From contig NZ_BAABRU010000003.1 of NCBI RefSeq assembly GCF_039545135.1, forward strand, positions 124,001 through 188,000: a DNA stretch of 64,000 nucleotides, written 5' to 3'. The notes under the pieces were generated by a model that saw nothing but the letters and a program-made list of their open reading frames with translations, did no database searches and was not told the DNA's origin. The position numbers and the translations under genes were made by a program. Of this stretch, positions 7,531 through 16,142 are shown one piece after another (position 1 is the stretch's first letter; every line of letters begins with the position of its first letter). Origin of the DNA: Herpetosiphon gulosus. GTDB taxonomy: Bacteria > Chloroflexota > Chloroflexia > Chloroflexales > Herpetosiphonaceae.

Positions 7531-8310
7531 TTAGGCTTGTTTGAAAAAACGAATCAACTCGCGGGCATGATCCAAAAACTGGCCATCAGTCGAGATTTGG
7601 GCCACGGCATGTTCAATTTCGCGGCTAATTTGGCGATGTGCCGCCTCGTTATTGGTGTTCAGCACGTGCAATTCGACGTTTAATTGCTCAATCTGCCGTC
7701 CTATGTGTTTGGCTTGTTTAACCTGCTCGCTGGCCCATGAATCGGCTTCTTCCAAGTTCAATTGCTCGATTTTATATTCAAGCGTTGCTACTTTGTCTTT
7801 GAGCAACATAATATCATCGCGCGGGAAACGCACTTCCTCATGAATTGTGGCTAAACGTTGGGCCACATATTCATAGCCCCGTAAGGCTGGCCGCAACCCG
7901 GTTAGCAAAATCGCCGCCCCGGCTGCAATATAGCCGACGCTACTAATATCGCTAGCTGCAACGCCATATAAAGCCACCGCCGAGATTAGATGCAGCAAAA
8001 CTGCCCCAATTAACGATTTTTTGGCAATCGACTTGGCATAGTGCTGCTGGCTCGCTTGCACCATAATCCCGCGTTGTTGCGAAATTTCAGCATCGGCCAT
8101 CACCGTGCGAGCATCAAAATAGATATTCCAAGGGATAACCGTAATTGCCAAGAGCCACCAAACGCTGACAATCCCCACCAGCCAATCGGTCACATCGCCA
8201 GCAGGAATATCAAACCAGCGAGTCATAGCAAACAGCACAATCAACAAACCTGTTAGCAGGCTGCTCATCAACAAAAAGCGGCTAAAACTTGGGCGTTGAG
8301 CAGTAATCAT
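7531..8310 (-). CDS. Membrane protein with C-terminal coiled coil
   Basis: A 259-residue protein with about four membrane segments (residues ~12-32, 45-63, 98-118, 122-142) and a long, charged, coiled-coil-prone C-terminus (about 165-250) expected in the cytoplasm. GGAGG precedes ATG 8310. No enzymatic motif. The combination of membrane anchor and coiled coil suggests a structural or scaffolding role, but I recognise no family and neighbours give no clue. Confidence 0.7.
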   Translation of the reverse strand: MITAQRPSFSRFLLMSSLLTGLLIVLFAMTRWFDIPAGDVTDWLVGIVSVWWLLAITVIPWNIYFDARTVMADAEISQQRGIMVQASQQHYAKSIAKKSLIGAVLLHLISAVALYGVAASDISSVGYIAAGAAILLTGLRPALRGYEYVAQRLATIHEEVRFPRDDIMLLKDKVATLEYKIEQLNLEEADSWASEQVKQAKHIGRQIEQLNVELHVLNTNNEAAHRQISREIEHAVAQISTDGQFLDHARELIRFFKQA

Positions 8311-8420
8311 GGTAAACCTCCAGCGCAGCCATCAAGCGAGATAAGCTCATTCTAGCAGGCTGATGGCTTGCCGCAATGGATCATTCGATACAGATTAAGG
8401 TGCATTTGCCGACCAACAAA

Positions 8421-8452
8421 CATCACCAAGCAGCAGCTGACACTTGGTGATG
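8421..8452 (-). terminator. Hairpin after the MFS gene
   Basis: CATCACCAAG (8421-8430) pairs perfectly with CTTGGTGATG (8443-8452). It lies 18 bp past the stop of the MFS gene and is followed on the minus strand by TTTGTT. Confidence 0.6.
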
Positions 8453-8469
8453 GAAAAAACGGCGAAGGC

Positions 8470-9657
8470 TTATGCTGCTGGTTTAAGCCGATTCAAGCCC
8501 TCAAAAATCAAGGCCAGCGCCAAAGCCACCACAAACAGGTACGTTCCCAATACTTCGATCCCAATCCCAGCGGCCAATAACCCAAAGCTACTGGTAATCG
8601 AAGCTCCGCCCAAGGTTGCCGCAGCAATTTGAAAACCAATCGTATTAGCCGAGTGGCTTGGCCCCATGCGAGTTGGTGTTAAGGCAATAAACGAAGGAAA
8701 CATCGGAGCCAGCGCCAAGCCCAGCAAGGCAATCCCAATCAAGGTCAGCCACGGAGCAAAATTCAGCCAGAATAACACCACGCCGATAATCGCCGCCAGC
8801 ATGCTCAAACGTAGCAAACTCAAAACACTGATCCGGCCAACAATCACGCCCGAAAGCAAACGCCCAACCGTTAAACTGCCCCAATAGACACTAACCCAAA
8901 CCCCAGCGATGCCTGGCGGCATGCCACGCGAAGTCGTGAGTAGGGTATACAACCATTGGCCCGCACAAAATTCCAAGCCCGTGTACAGGAAAAACAGCAG
9001 AATACTCAGCCATGTCGCTGGTAAACGCAAGGTTTGCAGCATCGTAGCGCTTGCAACCGGTTCCACCGTCGTTTCAGGTTGCTGGGTTTGCCATTGTTTG
9101 CGGGTGATCGCAAAAGCACTAGCTAACAGCAGTTGAGCAATCCCCACCACCACATAGCCAACCCGCCATGATTGATTGGCGCTAATAATGCTACTCATAA
9201 TGACTGGACCGCTGGCAGCGCCCAAGCCAAACGAAGCATGCAACCAATTGAGCGTGCGTGGGTTGAAATTATCAGCAGCATAGGTATTCAAGCCTGCATC
9301 AATCGCGCCTGCACCCAAGCCTGCTAAAATACCCAAACTCGCCATAAAAATCCAAGTTGGGGTATAACCATAGCCTAGCAAACTCACGGCGGTAGCCAGA
9401 CAACTCAAGACCAACAACCAACCAACGCCAATTTTGGTCAACACCCGCCCGCTGCTAAAACTCGAAATCAAATAGCCAATCGTGCCGCTCGTAACTAACG
9501 CACCCAAGGCATCAAGCGATAAACCAAACTCTGCGCGAACCGATGGCCATGCTACTCCAGTTAGGCCATCGGGCAGCCCTAAACTGATAAATGCCGCATA
9601 TGCCAAGCCAACTAAAAGCGTCGAATGCCGCCGAAGTGAAGGTGTAGAATGCGCCAC
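8470..9657 (-). CDS. MFS transporter, probably controlled by the divergent LacI protein
   Basis: A 395-residue major facilitator with about 12 membrane helices. The N-terminal half begins LVGLAYAAFISLGLPDGLTGVAWPS, resembling the FHS/YfkF-like group of uptake or export carriers. A short charged loop separates the halves near residues 195-210. GTG 9657 is used as start, with only a distant AAAGG upstream. It is divergently arranged with a LacI-family repressor, and the 98-bp gap carries two LacI-like sites, so its substrate is probably a small sugar or related compound (inference). Confidence 0.82.
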   Translation of the reverse strand: MAHSTPSLRRHSTLLVGLAYAAFISLGLPDGLTGVAWPSVRAEFGLSLDALGALVTSGTIGYLISSFSSGRVLTKIGVGWLLVLSCLATAVSLLGYGYTPTWIFMASLGILAGLGAGAIDAGLNTYAADNFNPRTLNWLHASFGLGAASGPVIMSSIISANQSWRVGYVVVGIAQLLLASAFAITRKQWQTQQPETTVEPVASATMLQTLRLPATWLSILLFFLYTGLEFCAGQWLYTLLTTSRGMPPGIAGVWVSVYWGSLTVGRLLSGVIVGRISVLSLLRLSMLAAIIGVVLFWLNFAPWLTLIGIALLGLALAPMFPSFIALTPTRMGPSHSANTIGFQIAAATLGGASITSSFGLLAAGIGIEVLGTYLFVVALALALIFEGLNRLKPAA

Positions 9658-9676
9658 GATTCAACCCATTACCTTT

Positions 9677-9722
9677 CTGAAACGTTTTTTCTGTAACGAT
9701 TCAGAAGTATAGCATGTATAAT
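9677..9722. promoter_or_regulatory. Two tandem LacI-type operators and a -10 element
   Basis: Two adjacent 14-bp sites, CTGAAACGTTTTTT (9677-9690) and CTGTAACGATTCAG (9691-9704), share the pattern CTGwAACGnTT with the central CG typical of LacI-family operators. TATAAT lies at 9717-9722, directed at the LacI gene; its -35 region would overlap the second site. The sites can block both divergent genes. Confidence 0.62.
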
Positions 9723-9755
9723 AAGAGCTGACAATCAGTCCAAAGGAGCAGATCT

Positions 9756-10844
9756 GTGGCACATGATCACGAACCCGCCAAGACCCATCGGATCACCATT
9801 AGCACCGTTGCCGCTGCTTTAGGGGTCGCTGTCTCGACCGTTTCCAACGCCTACAATCGACCTGACCAACTTTCAGCGGAGCTACGTGAACGCGTGCTGG
9901 CAGTCGCTGCCGAGCTTGGCTACCCTGGGCCAAACCCAGTTGCTCGCAGTTTACGCCAACAACGGGCTGGCGCGGTCGGGGTGCTGTTTGCCGAACGACT
10001 GCCCTATGCCTTTCGTGATCCGGCGGTGTTGATGGTGCTTGAGGGCATTGCGACTACGCTCGAACAAGCAGGGCTTGGTTTATTGCTTGTGCCAGGTCGC
10101 GACGACGACACCACCACCGTCCAACAAGCCTTAGTCGATGGCTTTATTGTCTATTCGATGATGGAAACTGACCCCTTGGTGCAAGCTGCGCTGAAGCGTC
10201 GTTTGCCAACGGTGCTGCTTGATCAACCGCCGCGCCCTGATGTGCCTTCGATTATTGTTGATGATGAAGCTGGCGCACGCATGGCCACCGAACATCTATT
10301 GAGCCTTGGCCATCGCCAATTTGCAATTATCACCGATCGCTTGGTCGAATCGAATTTGCGCCCATCGAGCGACCCAATTAATGTGCATGATCAAAGCGAA
10401 CCAACCTTTTTCGTCACCCAATTACGCTTGCAAGGCTACCGCCAGCCGCTTGAAGCAGCGGGCATCGATTGGCGCAGCGTGCCAATTTACGATTGCAACG
10501 ATAACAACGAGGCCGATGGCGCAGCAGCAATTCAAATTTTGCTGACCCACAACCCGCGCCCAACCGCTATTCTCTGTTTGACCGATCGTTTAGCTTTGGG
10601 GGCAATCGCTGGAGCGCAACAAGCGGGCTATCAAGTTCCGCAACAGCTTTCAATCGTGGGCTTTGATGATATTCCTCAAGCCAACCAAAGCGTGCCGAGC
10701 TTAACCACCATTCGCCAAGATCACCGCCAAAAGGGCTTATCGGCGGGTCAAGCCTTGATTGAACTGCTGGCAGGCCAAAGCCCAACCAGCTATCAACGGC
10801 TGGCGGTCGAGTTAGTAGTGCGCGATTCAACTGCCGCGATTTAA
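9756..10844 (+). CDS. LacI-family transcriptional repressor
   Basis: A 362-residue regulator. The helix-turn-helix and hinge are at about 10-65 (TISTVAAALGVAVSTVSNAY then LGYPGPNPVARSLRQ), followed by a periplasmic-binding-protein-like effector domain (about 70-360), including VGFDDIPQA and the region ending SLTTIRQDHRQKG. AAAGGAG precedes GTG 9756 by 8 bp. Divergent from an MFS transporter and presumably represses it until a sugar-like inducer binds. An acidic insertion around residues 205-215 is not diagnostic. Confidence 0.93.
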   Translation: MAHDHEPAKTHRITISTVAAALGVAVSTVSNAYNRPDQLSAELRERVLAVAAELGYPGPNPVARSLRQQRAGAVGVLFAERLPYAFRDPAVLMVLEGIATTLEQAGLGLLLVPGRDDDTTTVQQALVDGFIVYSMMETDPLVQAALKRRLPTVLLDQPPRPDVPSIIVDDEAGARMATEHLLSLGHRQFAIITDRLVESNLRPSSDPINVHDQSEPTFFVTQLRLQGYRQPLEAAGIDWRSVPIYDCNDNNEADGAAAIQILLTHNPRPTAILCLTDRLALGAIAGAQQAGYQVPQQLSIVGFDDIPQANQSVPSLTTIRQDHRQKGLSAGQALIELLAGQSPTSYQRLAVELVVRDSTAAI

Positions 10845-10846
10845 AC

Positions 10847-10886
10847 AAAAATCCCTGCTCCTATTTACTTTAGGAGCAGGGATTTT
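10847..10886. terminator. Bidirectional terminator
   Basis: ATCCCTGCTCC (10851-10861) / GGAGCAGGGAT (10873-10883), extended by AAAA on the left and TTTT on the right, sits between the convergent lacI-like and slipin genes. A textbook rho-independent structure in both directions. Confidence 0.9.
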
Positions 10887-10902
10887 AAGTATCATGTCAC
10901 AT

Positions 10903-11775
10903 TTATTCGAGTGGCAAGCCGGTCATTGGGTCGAACAAGCCCCGGCGTTGACCATCAGCAGGTCGAGCTTCGTTTGGCTTTTTACCACCTTCAGAATAGT
11001 GATCATTCTGAACACCACTATAGGCGCGATCAATAAATGGTCGAATCAAATCAATTGGTAATGGGAAAACCAAGGTTGAGTTCTTTTCAACCGCGATTTC
11101 GGTCAAGGTTTGCAAATAACGCAATTGCAAAGTCACTGGCTCACGTGAAATCACATCGGCAGCCTCGGCCAAACGTTTGGAAGCTTGGAATTCACCGTCG
11201 GCGTGAATGATCTTGGCGCGTTTTTCGCGCTCGGCTTCGGCTTGTTTGGCCATCGCCCGTTGCATTGATTGGGGCAATTCAACGTCTTTAATTTCAACGA
11301 TATTGACTTTGATGCCCCAAGGCTCAGTTTGTTCGTCGATAATTTGCTGCAAGCGATGGTTAATTTGTTCGCGCTGCGAAAGCATTTCATCAAGCTCAAA
11401 CTGGCCGACGACCGAACGCAAGGTCGTTTGGGCAATTTGCATGGTGGCGCGAATATAATCCATCACATTCACCACTGCCCGACCTGGATCAATCACCAAG
11501 AAGTACAACACCGCATTCACGCGAATCGTCACGTTATCGCGGGTAATAACTTCTTGGGCTGGCACGTCCATCGTAATCACGCGGGTATCAATCCGAAACA
11601 TACGCTCAAGCATAGGAATCACAAAGAACAACCCAGGCCCACGCACCCCCACCAACCGACCCAAGCGAAAAATCACGCCTTTTTCATATTCTGGAATAAT
11701 TTTGATTGCAGAGATCAAAAAGAAAAATAAGATCACCGCAATGAAAATTAAGGCAATTCCGCCAAAATCACCCAT
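10903..11775 (-). CDS. Slipin/stomatin-like SPFH protein
   Basis: A 290-residue membrane-associated protein with an N-terminal hydrophobic hairpin or anchor (about 2-24), a band-7/SPFH domain (about 27-200; [20 protein letters not shown], then [20 protein letters not shown]) and a helical tail with [15 protein letters not shown]. The slipin group oligomerises in membranes and partners with NfeD proteases. GGAGGTGAT precedes ATG 11775; GTG 11784 would overlap that site. It starts 18 bp after the nfeD-like stop, so the two form an operon. Confidence 0.92.
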   Translation of the reverse strand: MGDFGGIALIFIAVILFFFLISAIKIIPEYEKGVIFRLGRLVGVRGPGLFFVIPMLERMFRIDTRVITMDVPAQEVITRDNVTIRVNAVLYFLVIDPGRAVVNVMDYIRATMQIAQTTLRSVVGQFELDEMLSQREQINHRLQQIIDEQTEPWGIKVNIVEIKDVELPQSMQRAMAKQAEAEREKRAKIIHADGEFQASKRLAEAADVISREPVTLQLRYLQTLTEIAVEKNSTLVFPLPIDLIRPFIDRAYSGVQNDHYSEGGKKPNEARPADGQRRGLFDPMTGLPLE

Positions 11776-11793
11776 TGTAATCACCTCCGCGCA

Positions 11794-13104
11794 TTAGCGC
11801 CCACTATGCGCCACGCGACGCACAATCAAGGTTAACCCATCTAAACCAACAATTTCAGCCTGATCGCCCACAGTCAACACATCGTCGGAGCGGGCTTGCC
11901 ACAAGGCTCCTTCAACAAATACCGTGCCCTCAGGTGCAACCGACGAACGAACTTTGGCAATTGTCCCAATCAAACGATCGCCGCTGGCCCCACGCCCAAC
12001 GCGCTTGCTGCGGCGGATAATCCAAATACTTAGCCCAATTACTGCTGCAAGCCCAAGGCCAAGGCCAGTAATCAAAGCGCGTGAGACAATGATGCCAGGT
12101 GCTTCGGCTGGATCAACCAGCAGCAAGGCTCCGATTACAAATGAGGCTAGGCCACCAACCGTCAAAGCTCCATGGGCTGTCGCAAAGATATCAACTGCAA
12201 ACAGTACAAAAGCTAGAATCAGCAGCACCACCCCAACCGTGTTGAGCGGCAACACGCTAAGGCCATACAAGCCCAAGCAAATCGCGATTACGCCCAAAAA
12301 GCCACCTACACCTAAACCTGGGTTGGCCGCCTCGAAGTAAATACCAAGGCTACCGAGGCTAATCAACATCGTGGCAATCGTGGGGTCGCCCAAGAAGTGC
12401 AAAAGCCGTTCGAGCCACGTCATTTCAATTGGTTGAAAAGCACTCGCTTGGGTTTGCAATGTCACCTGATTGCCGTTGGCCAAGGTTATTTCGCGGCCAT
12501 TGAGTTGACGCAATAAATCAGCATCATCTTGAGCAATCAGATTAATCACACCGAGTTCAAGCGCTTCGTTACTACCAATTGAAACACTTTGGCGCACCGC
12601 TTGTTCAGCCCATTCAGCATCACGATCGTGCGATTTGGCCCAAGTGGTGATTCGCGCAACGGCATCGTTAGTAATTTTATCGCGCAAATCATTATCCATA
12701 TCTGAGCCACTACCGCCAACCGGATGGGCCGCGCCAATATTGGTATTGGGCGACATTGCCGCAATATGCGCAGCATAGGTAATAAAGACTCCTGCCGAAC
12801 CAGCATTCGCGCCTTGGGGCGTAACATAGACAATCACTGGCACTTTGGCATTGAGCACAGTCTCGCCAATTTGCCATGTTGAAGTTGTTAGGCCACCAGG
12901 CGTATTCAATTTAATCACTAAACCTTGACATGCTTGCTGTTCAGCCTGGAGCACACTGCGTTGCAAATAATCGGCAACCGCTGGATTGATAATGCCACTG
13001 ACCGAAGCCACACACATTGCATCGTCAGTCGCAGCATAACTCAAGCTTGGTAGGGTTACCAAACTTAGCCAAACGATTAAAGCTAGGATTCGAAGCTGTC
13101 TCAT
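11794..13104 (-). CDS. NfeD-family membrane serine protease
   Basis: A 436-residue protein with a signal peptide (1-25), a ClpP/SppA-like protease domain (about 28-225) with nucleophile candidate Ser103 in GANAGSAGVF and catalytic Lys143 in RDKITNDA, several membrane helices (about 235-370) and a C-terminal NfeD OB-fold (about 375-432; GTIAKVRSSVAPEGTVFVEG). This full-length form cleaves stomatin-like partners at the membrane. GGGAGG before ATG 13104 decides the start over 13152. Co-transcribed with the slipin downstream; probably acts in membrane quality control. Confidence 0.9.
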   Translation of the reverse strand: MRQLRILALIVWLSLVTLPSLSYAATDDAMCVASVSGIINPAVADYLQRSVLQAEQQACQGLVIKLNTPGGLTTSTWQIGETVLNAKVPVIVYVTPQGANAGSAGVFITYAAHIAAMSPNTNIGAAHPVGGSGSDMDNDLRDKITNDAVARITTWAKSHDRDAEWAEQAVRQSVSIGSNEALELGVINLIAQDDADLLRQLNGREITLANGNQVTLQTQASAFQPIEMTWLERLLHFLGDPTIATMLISLGSLGIYFEAANPGLGVGGFLGVIAICLGLYGLSVLPLNTVGVVLLILAFVLFAVDIFATAHGALTVGGLASFVIGALLLVDPAEAPGIIVSRALITGLGLGLAAVIGLSIWIIRRSKRVGRGASGDRLIGTIAKVRSSVAPEGTVFVEGALWQARSDDVLTVGDQAEIVGLDGLTLIVRRVAHSGR

Positions 13105-13368
13105 CGTACCTCCCTTGGCGATGCCATACAGCCTATACGGGGCAAGATTCAAAATGATGCAGATTGCTTAATCCTATTGTAGCAGGCTTCGCAAGGGCTT
13201 GAATTCAATCTAGTCAAATTAATTCGATTTAATGATTCTCACAAAATGTTCATTTTAAACAGCGAACTCTCGACATCCGCAAAACCTGAACCTGCGGTAT
13301 ACTTAGTGGGTTCTCTGTGTGCTGGTTAGCCGAATCGTTCAAATCATATTATCAAGCTACATGCATCA

Positions 13369-14859
13369 ATGAAAAAAGCTTTTTTGCTCTTTTGGGTGAT
13401 GATGCTGGCAGTTCTTGCCTGTGGAATAGCGATTTACTATCTCCCAGCAAGCGCGGCAGTCACTCCCTCCAATTCACATCCTGAACGCACTGCTGCTGTT
13501 ACTTCCGAGGCTGATCCTCCACCGCTGGTTTCCTCGATACCACCAAGCGCATGGTTTTTTCCTGAACGCGCCAAGATTGGTAGTATCGAAATTGGCGGCA
13601 TGACCGAGGATGAAGCCTTAGCCGCTTTGCAAGCAGCCTATCCCAACCCCACTTTGACCTTGACCAACCCAGTTTTGCTTGAGCCAATCAAACTCGATGG
13701 TCAACAACTTGGCTATCAGCTTGATTTTGCTCAAGCCTTGCGCGATGCCCGCGACCTAGCCGAAAAGCAAATTCCAATTCGCTTAGTAGTCAATGCCTCG
13801 TTCGATCAGCAATTGCTCAATCAAACGCTTGGCGACATTGAGCAGGCCGTAGCTATCTCGCCAACAGTTAGCTATGATCGATCGGTCTATGCCTTTGTAC
13901 TGACCCCAGGCTTGACGCTTGATCGCACAGCCTTGGTAGCCGAAATTACCCAAACCTTGCAACTTAGTCAGACTGATCCGCTGTTGATTCCAACCAACCC
14001 AGTTACTGCGAATTTGCAAGCGAGTCCCGAGCAATTAACTGCTGCATTGGCTGATCGTGAGGCTGAGTGGGATGGCGTGGTCGGCATCTCAGTCTATGAT
14101 ATGAAAACCGAGCAATGGTTCGATTATCAAGCCAATACGGTATTCTCGGGCATGAGTGTGCTGAAAATTCCCATTCTGTTACAAGCATTTCTCAGTCGTG
14201 AAAGCTTCACCAAAAACCAATATGCCATGATCGATCTGATGATTGGCGATAGCGATAATGAAGCTTCCAACGATTTGCTGGCTATGATCGGCGATGGCGA
14301 TAGCTTGGAAGGTGCATACATTCTTGATCAAACTTTAACTGATATTCTAGGCTTAGAATATACGACCTTGGCAGCACCATTTGAGTCGATCGATTATCTC
14401 TCAAACGTGCAGGGCGTAGAAATTCCCCAACGGGGTCAAGAAGGCGCTCGGCCATACACCGATGCTGATCCCTACGTGCGCTCGTCGCCGCGCGAGATGG
14501 CCCAAGTTGTTTTGGCGATTGTCGAGTGTAGCCAAGGCCAAGGGGTTTTGCTGGAAGTCAAGAATAGTTTGCTCAGCCCTGAACGCTGCGCTGAAATGTT
14601 GGAAATTTTAAGCCGTAACAAAGATACCAACAAAATTGTGGCAGGTGTCGCTGAAGGCAGTTTTGTGGCCCATAAAAGCGGCTGGATCGACGATGCTCGT
14701 GCTGATGCGGGCTATGTGCGCGATCCCAATGGCGATCAGTACATTGTAGCCATGTGGATTTGGCAAGACACTGACTATATTGATACGCCAGTTTCAGATC
14801 CACTACTCGCCGATCTTTCGCGGATCATCTATACTGCACGCCATCCACAAATTCGCTAG
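13369..14859 (+). CDS. Secreted class A beta-lactamase-like serine hydrolase
   Basis: A 496-residue exported protein. Signal or anchor at residues 5-28; a proline-rich linker; a domain at about 65-215 resembling the peptidoglycan-binding region next to VanW/YkuD domains; then a beta-lactamase2-type domain (about 235-490) with the triad motifs SxxK (Ser263-Lys266), SDN (295-297) and KSG (436-438). The omega-loop Glu of true class A enzymes is not evident, so it may be a peptidoglycan-active or other hydrolase rather than a drug-resistance enzyme. No strong ribosome site precedes ATG 13369. The small gene at 14885 follows after 25 bp. Confidence 0.85.
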   Translation: MKKAFLLFWVMMLAVLACGIAIYYLPASAAVTPSNSHPERTAAVTSEADPPPLVSSIPPSAWFFPERAKIGSIEIGGMTEDEALAALQAAYPNPTLTLTNPVLLEPIKLDGQQLGYQLDFAQALRDARDLAEKQIPIRLVVNASFDQQLLNQTLGDIEQAVAISPTVSYDRSVYAFVLTPGLTLDRTALVAEITQTLQLSQTDPLLIPTNPVTANLQASPEQLTAALADREAEWDGVVGISVYDMKTEQWFDYQANTVFSGMSVLKIPILLQAFLSRESFTKNQYAMIDLMIGDSDNEASNDLLAMIGDGDSLEGAYILDQTLTDILGLEYTTLAAPFESIDYLSNVQGVEIPQRGQEGARPYTDADPYVRSSPREMAQVVLAIVECSQGQGVLLEVKNSLLSPERCAEMLEILSRNKDTNKIVAGVAEGSFVAHKSGWIDDARADAGYVRDPNGDQYIVAMWIWQDTDYIDTPVSDPLLADLSRIIYTARHPQIR

Positions 14860-14884
14860 TCGTCGTTTGGAAAGGGCTACTGGG

Positions 14885-15118
14885 ATGATTGGAACAGAAC
14901 CGCTTTACATTGAACAGTTGAAGGTTGAAGCCGAACGCTTGCAACGCCGTTTTGAGCAAGCAACCGATGTTGATGAGTTTATTCGCGTTAGCCAAGAAGC
15001 CAGCCGCCGAATTGCTGTGCTTGCCCCGATTGCCAGCATTATTCAGCGTTATATGCTGATTTCCGAGTTGGCCCACCGCGAGTACGAAGCCCACAAGCCC
15101 CAAGCTAGCGAAGCGTAG
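14885..15118 (+). CDS. Small helical protein of unknown function
   Basis: A 77-residue, charged, helix-rich protein with no signal peptide or cysteine. GGAAAGGG lies about 10 bp before ATG 14885, and the gene follows the beta-lactamase-like gene closely. Its last 14 bp overlap the 3' end of the convergent HD-GYP gene. It shows regular heptads (EAERLQRRFEQATDVDEFI) consistent with a small coiled-coil protein. Family not recognised. Confidence 0.6.
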   Translation: MIGTEPLYIEQLKVEAERLQRRFEQATDVDEFIRVSQEASRRIAVLAPIASIIQRYMLISELAHREYEAHKPQASEA

Positions 15119-16142
15119 CTGGGGCATAATGTTGCAACAACACAGGCTGAGGCGCTTCTTCAACTAATTGTAGAAACAGTGGCACTAAAGCTGGATCAAA
15201 ATGGCTGCCCGCCAAACCAGCAATATGTTCACGAATTTGTTCGACCGGCCAGCCTGCACGGTATGGTCGGTCGGACCGCAAGGCATCCCACACATCAGCC
15301 AAGGCAAAAATTCGCGCCGCCAAAGGAATTTCTTCAGCTTGCAACCCTCGCGGGTAGCCACTACCATCCCATTTTTCGTGGTGACAATAGGGAATATCTA
15401 AGGCTGGCTCCAAATAATGGATTGGCCGCAGCAGCTCGTAGGCATAAGTTGGGTGTTTTTGCATGATAACCCATTCTTCGGCAGTCAATGGACCAGGCTT
15501 ATGTAAAATTGCATCGGGAATGCCCATTTTACCGATGTCGTGCAGCAACGCACCACGCCAAATTTGGGTCAGATCGTCGCCAGTAATTCCCAAAGCCTCG
15601 GCAATTCGCACAGTCATTTCGGTCACGCGCTTGCTATGGCCCTCGGTTTCTTTATCACGCAAATCTAAAGCCCGCGACCAAGCCTCAATTCCCGCATTAT
15701 AGGCATCGATAATTTCTTGATTCAGGCGCTCGACTTGGCGACGTTCATCTTGCAAACGGCGATAACGATTCAAGCGGGTGATCGTTTGCAAGCGGGTTTT
15801 TAGTTCAAGACTATCGATCGGCTTGCTCAGAAAATCGTCGGCCCCGGCTCGCAAGCCTTGCAAGCGCGACTCACGATCATCCAAGGCGGTTACCATAACC
15901 ACCGGAATTTCGGCGAGCAATGGGTTAGCGCGAATTTGGCGACAAACCTCAAAACCATCCATGTCTGGCATCATTACGTCAAGCAAAATTGTATCTGGCA
16001 ATAATTCGAGGGCTTGGGCAATCCCCGATAGGCCATTTTCAGCAAAAACTAAGTGATAACCCTCACCTTGAAGCACAGCATTCATACTAGCGCGTGCAAC
16101 TGCGAGATCGTCAATGATGAGGATTGTTGCAGGATTATTCAC
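15105..16142 (-). CDS. REC-HD-GYP response regulator (c-di-GMP phosphodiesterase)
   Basis: A 345-residue protein with a receiver domain (about 5-120; DLAVAR acidic pocket, phospho-acceptor Asp in TILLDVMMPDMDG, Lys in FLSKPID) and an HD-GYP domain (about 145-320; HD in LLHDIGKMGIPD, HHEKWDGSGYPRGL, and ALADVWDALRSDRPYR). RpfG-like enzymes of this kind hydrolyse cyclic di-GMP when phosphorylated. GTG 16142 has AAAGGAG 8 bp upstream and overlaps the stop of the hybrid kinase gene by 8 bp, indicating translational coupling; the kinase is its likely partner. Confidence 0.93.
   Translation of the reverse strand: MNNPATILIIDDLAVARASMNAVLQGEGYHLVFAENGLSGIAQALELLPDTILLDVMMPDMDGFEVCRQIRANPLLAEIPVVMVTALDDRESRLQGLRAGADDFLSKPIDSLELKTRLQTITRLNRYRRLQDERRQVERLNQEIIDAYNAGIEAWSRALDLRDKETEGHSKRVTEMTVRIAEALGITGDDLTQIWRGALLHDIGKMGIPDAILHKPGPLTAEEWVIMQKHPTYAYELLRPIHYLEPALDIPYCHHEKWDGSGYPRGLQAEEIPLAARIFALADVWDALRSDRPYRAGWPVEQIREHIAGLAGSHFDPALVPLFLQLVEEAPQPVLLQHYAPATLR

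Noticed and set aside
13369-14859. Annotation as an antibiotic-resistance beta-lactamase
   Set aside because: SxxK, SDN and KSG are present, but the class A omega-loop Glu is not evident and an extra N-terminal wall-type domain is fused, so a cell-wall or other hydrolase is at least as likely.
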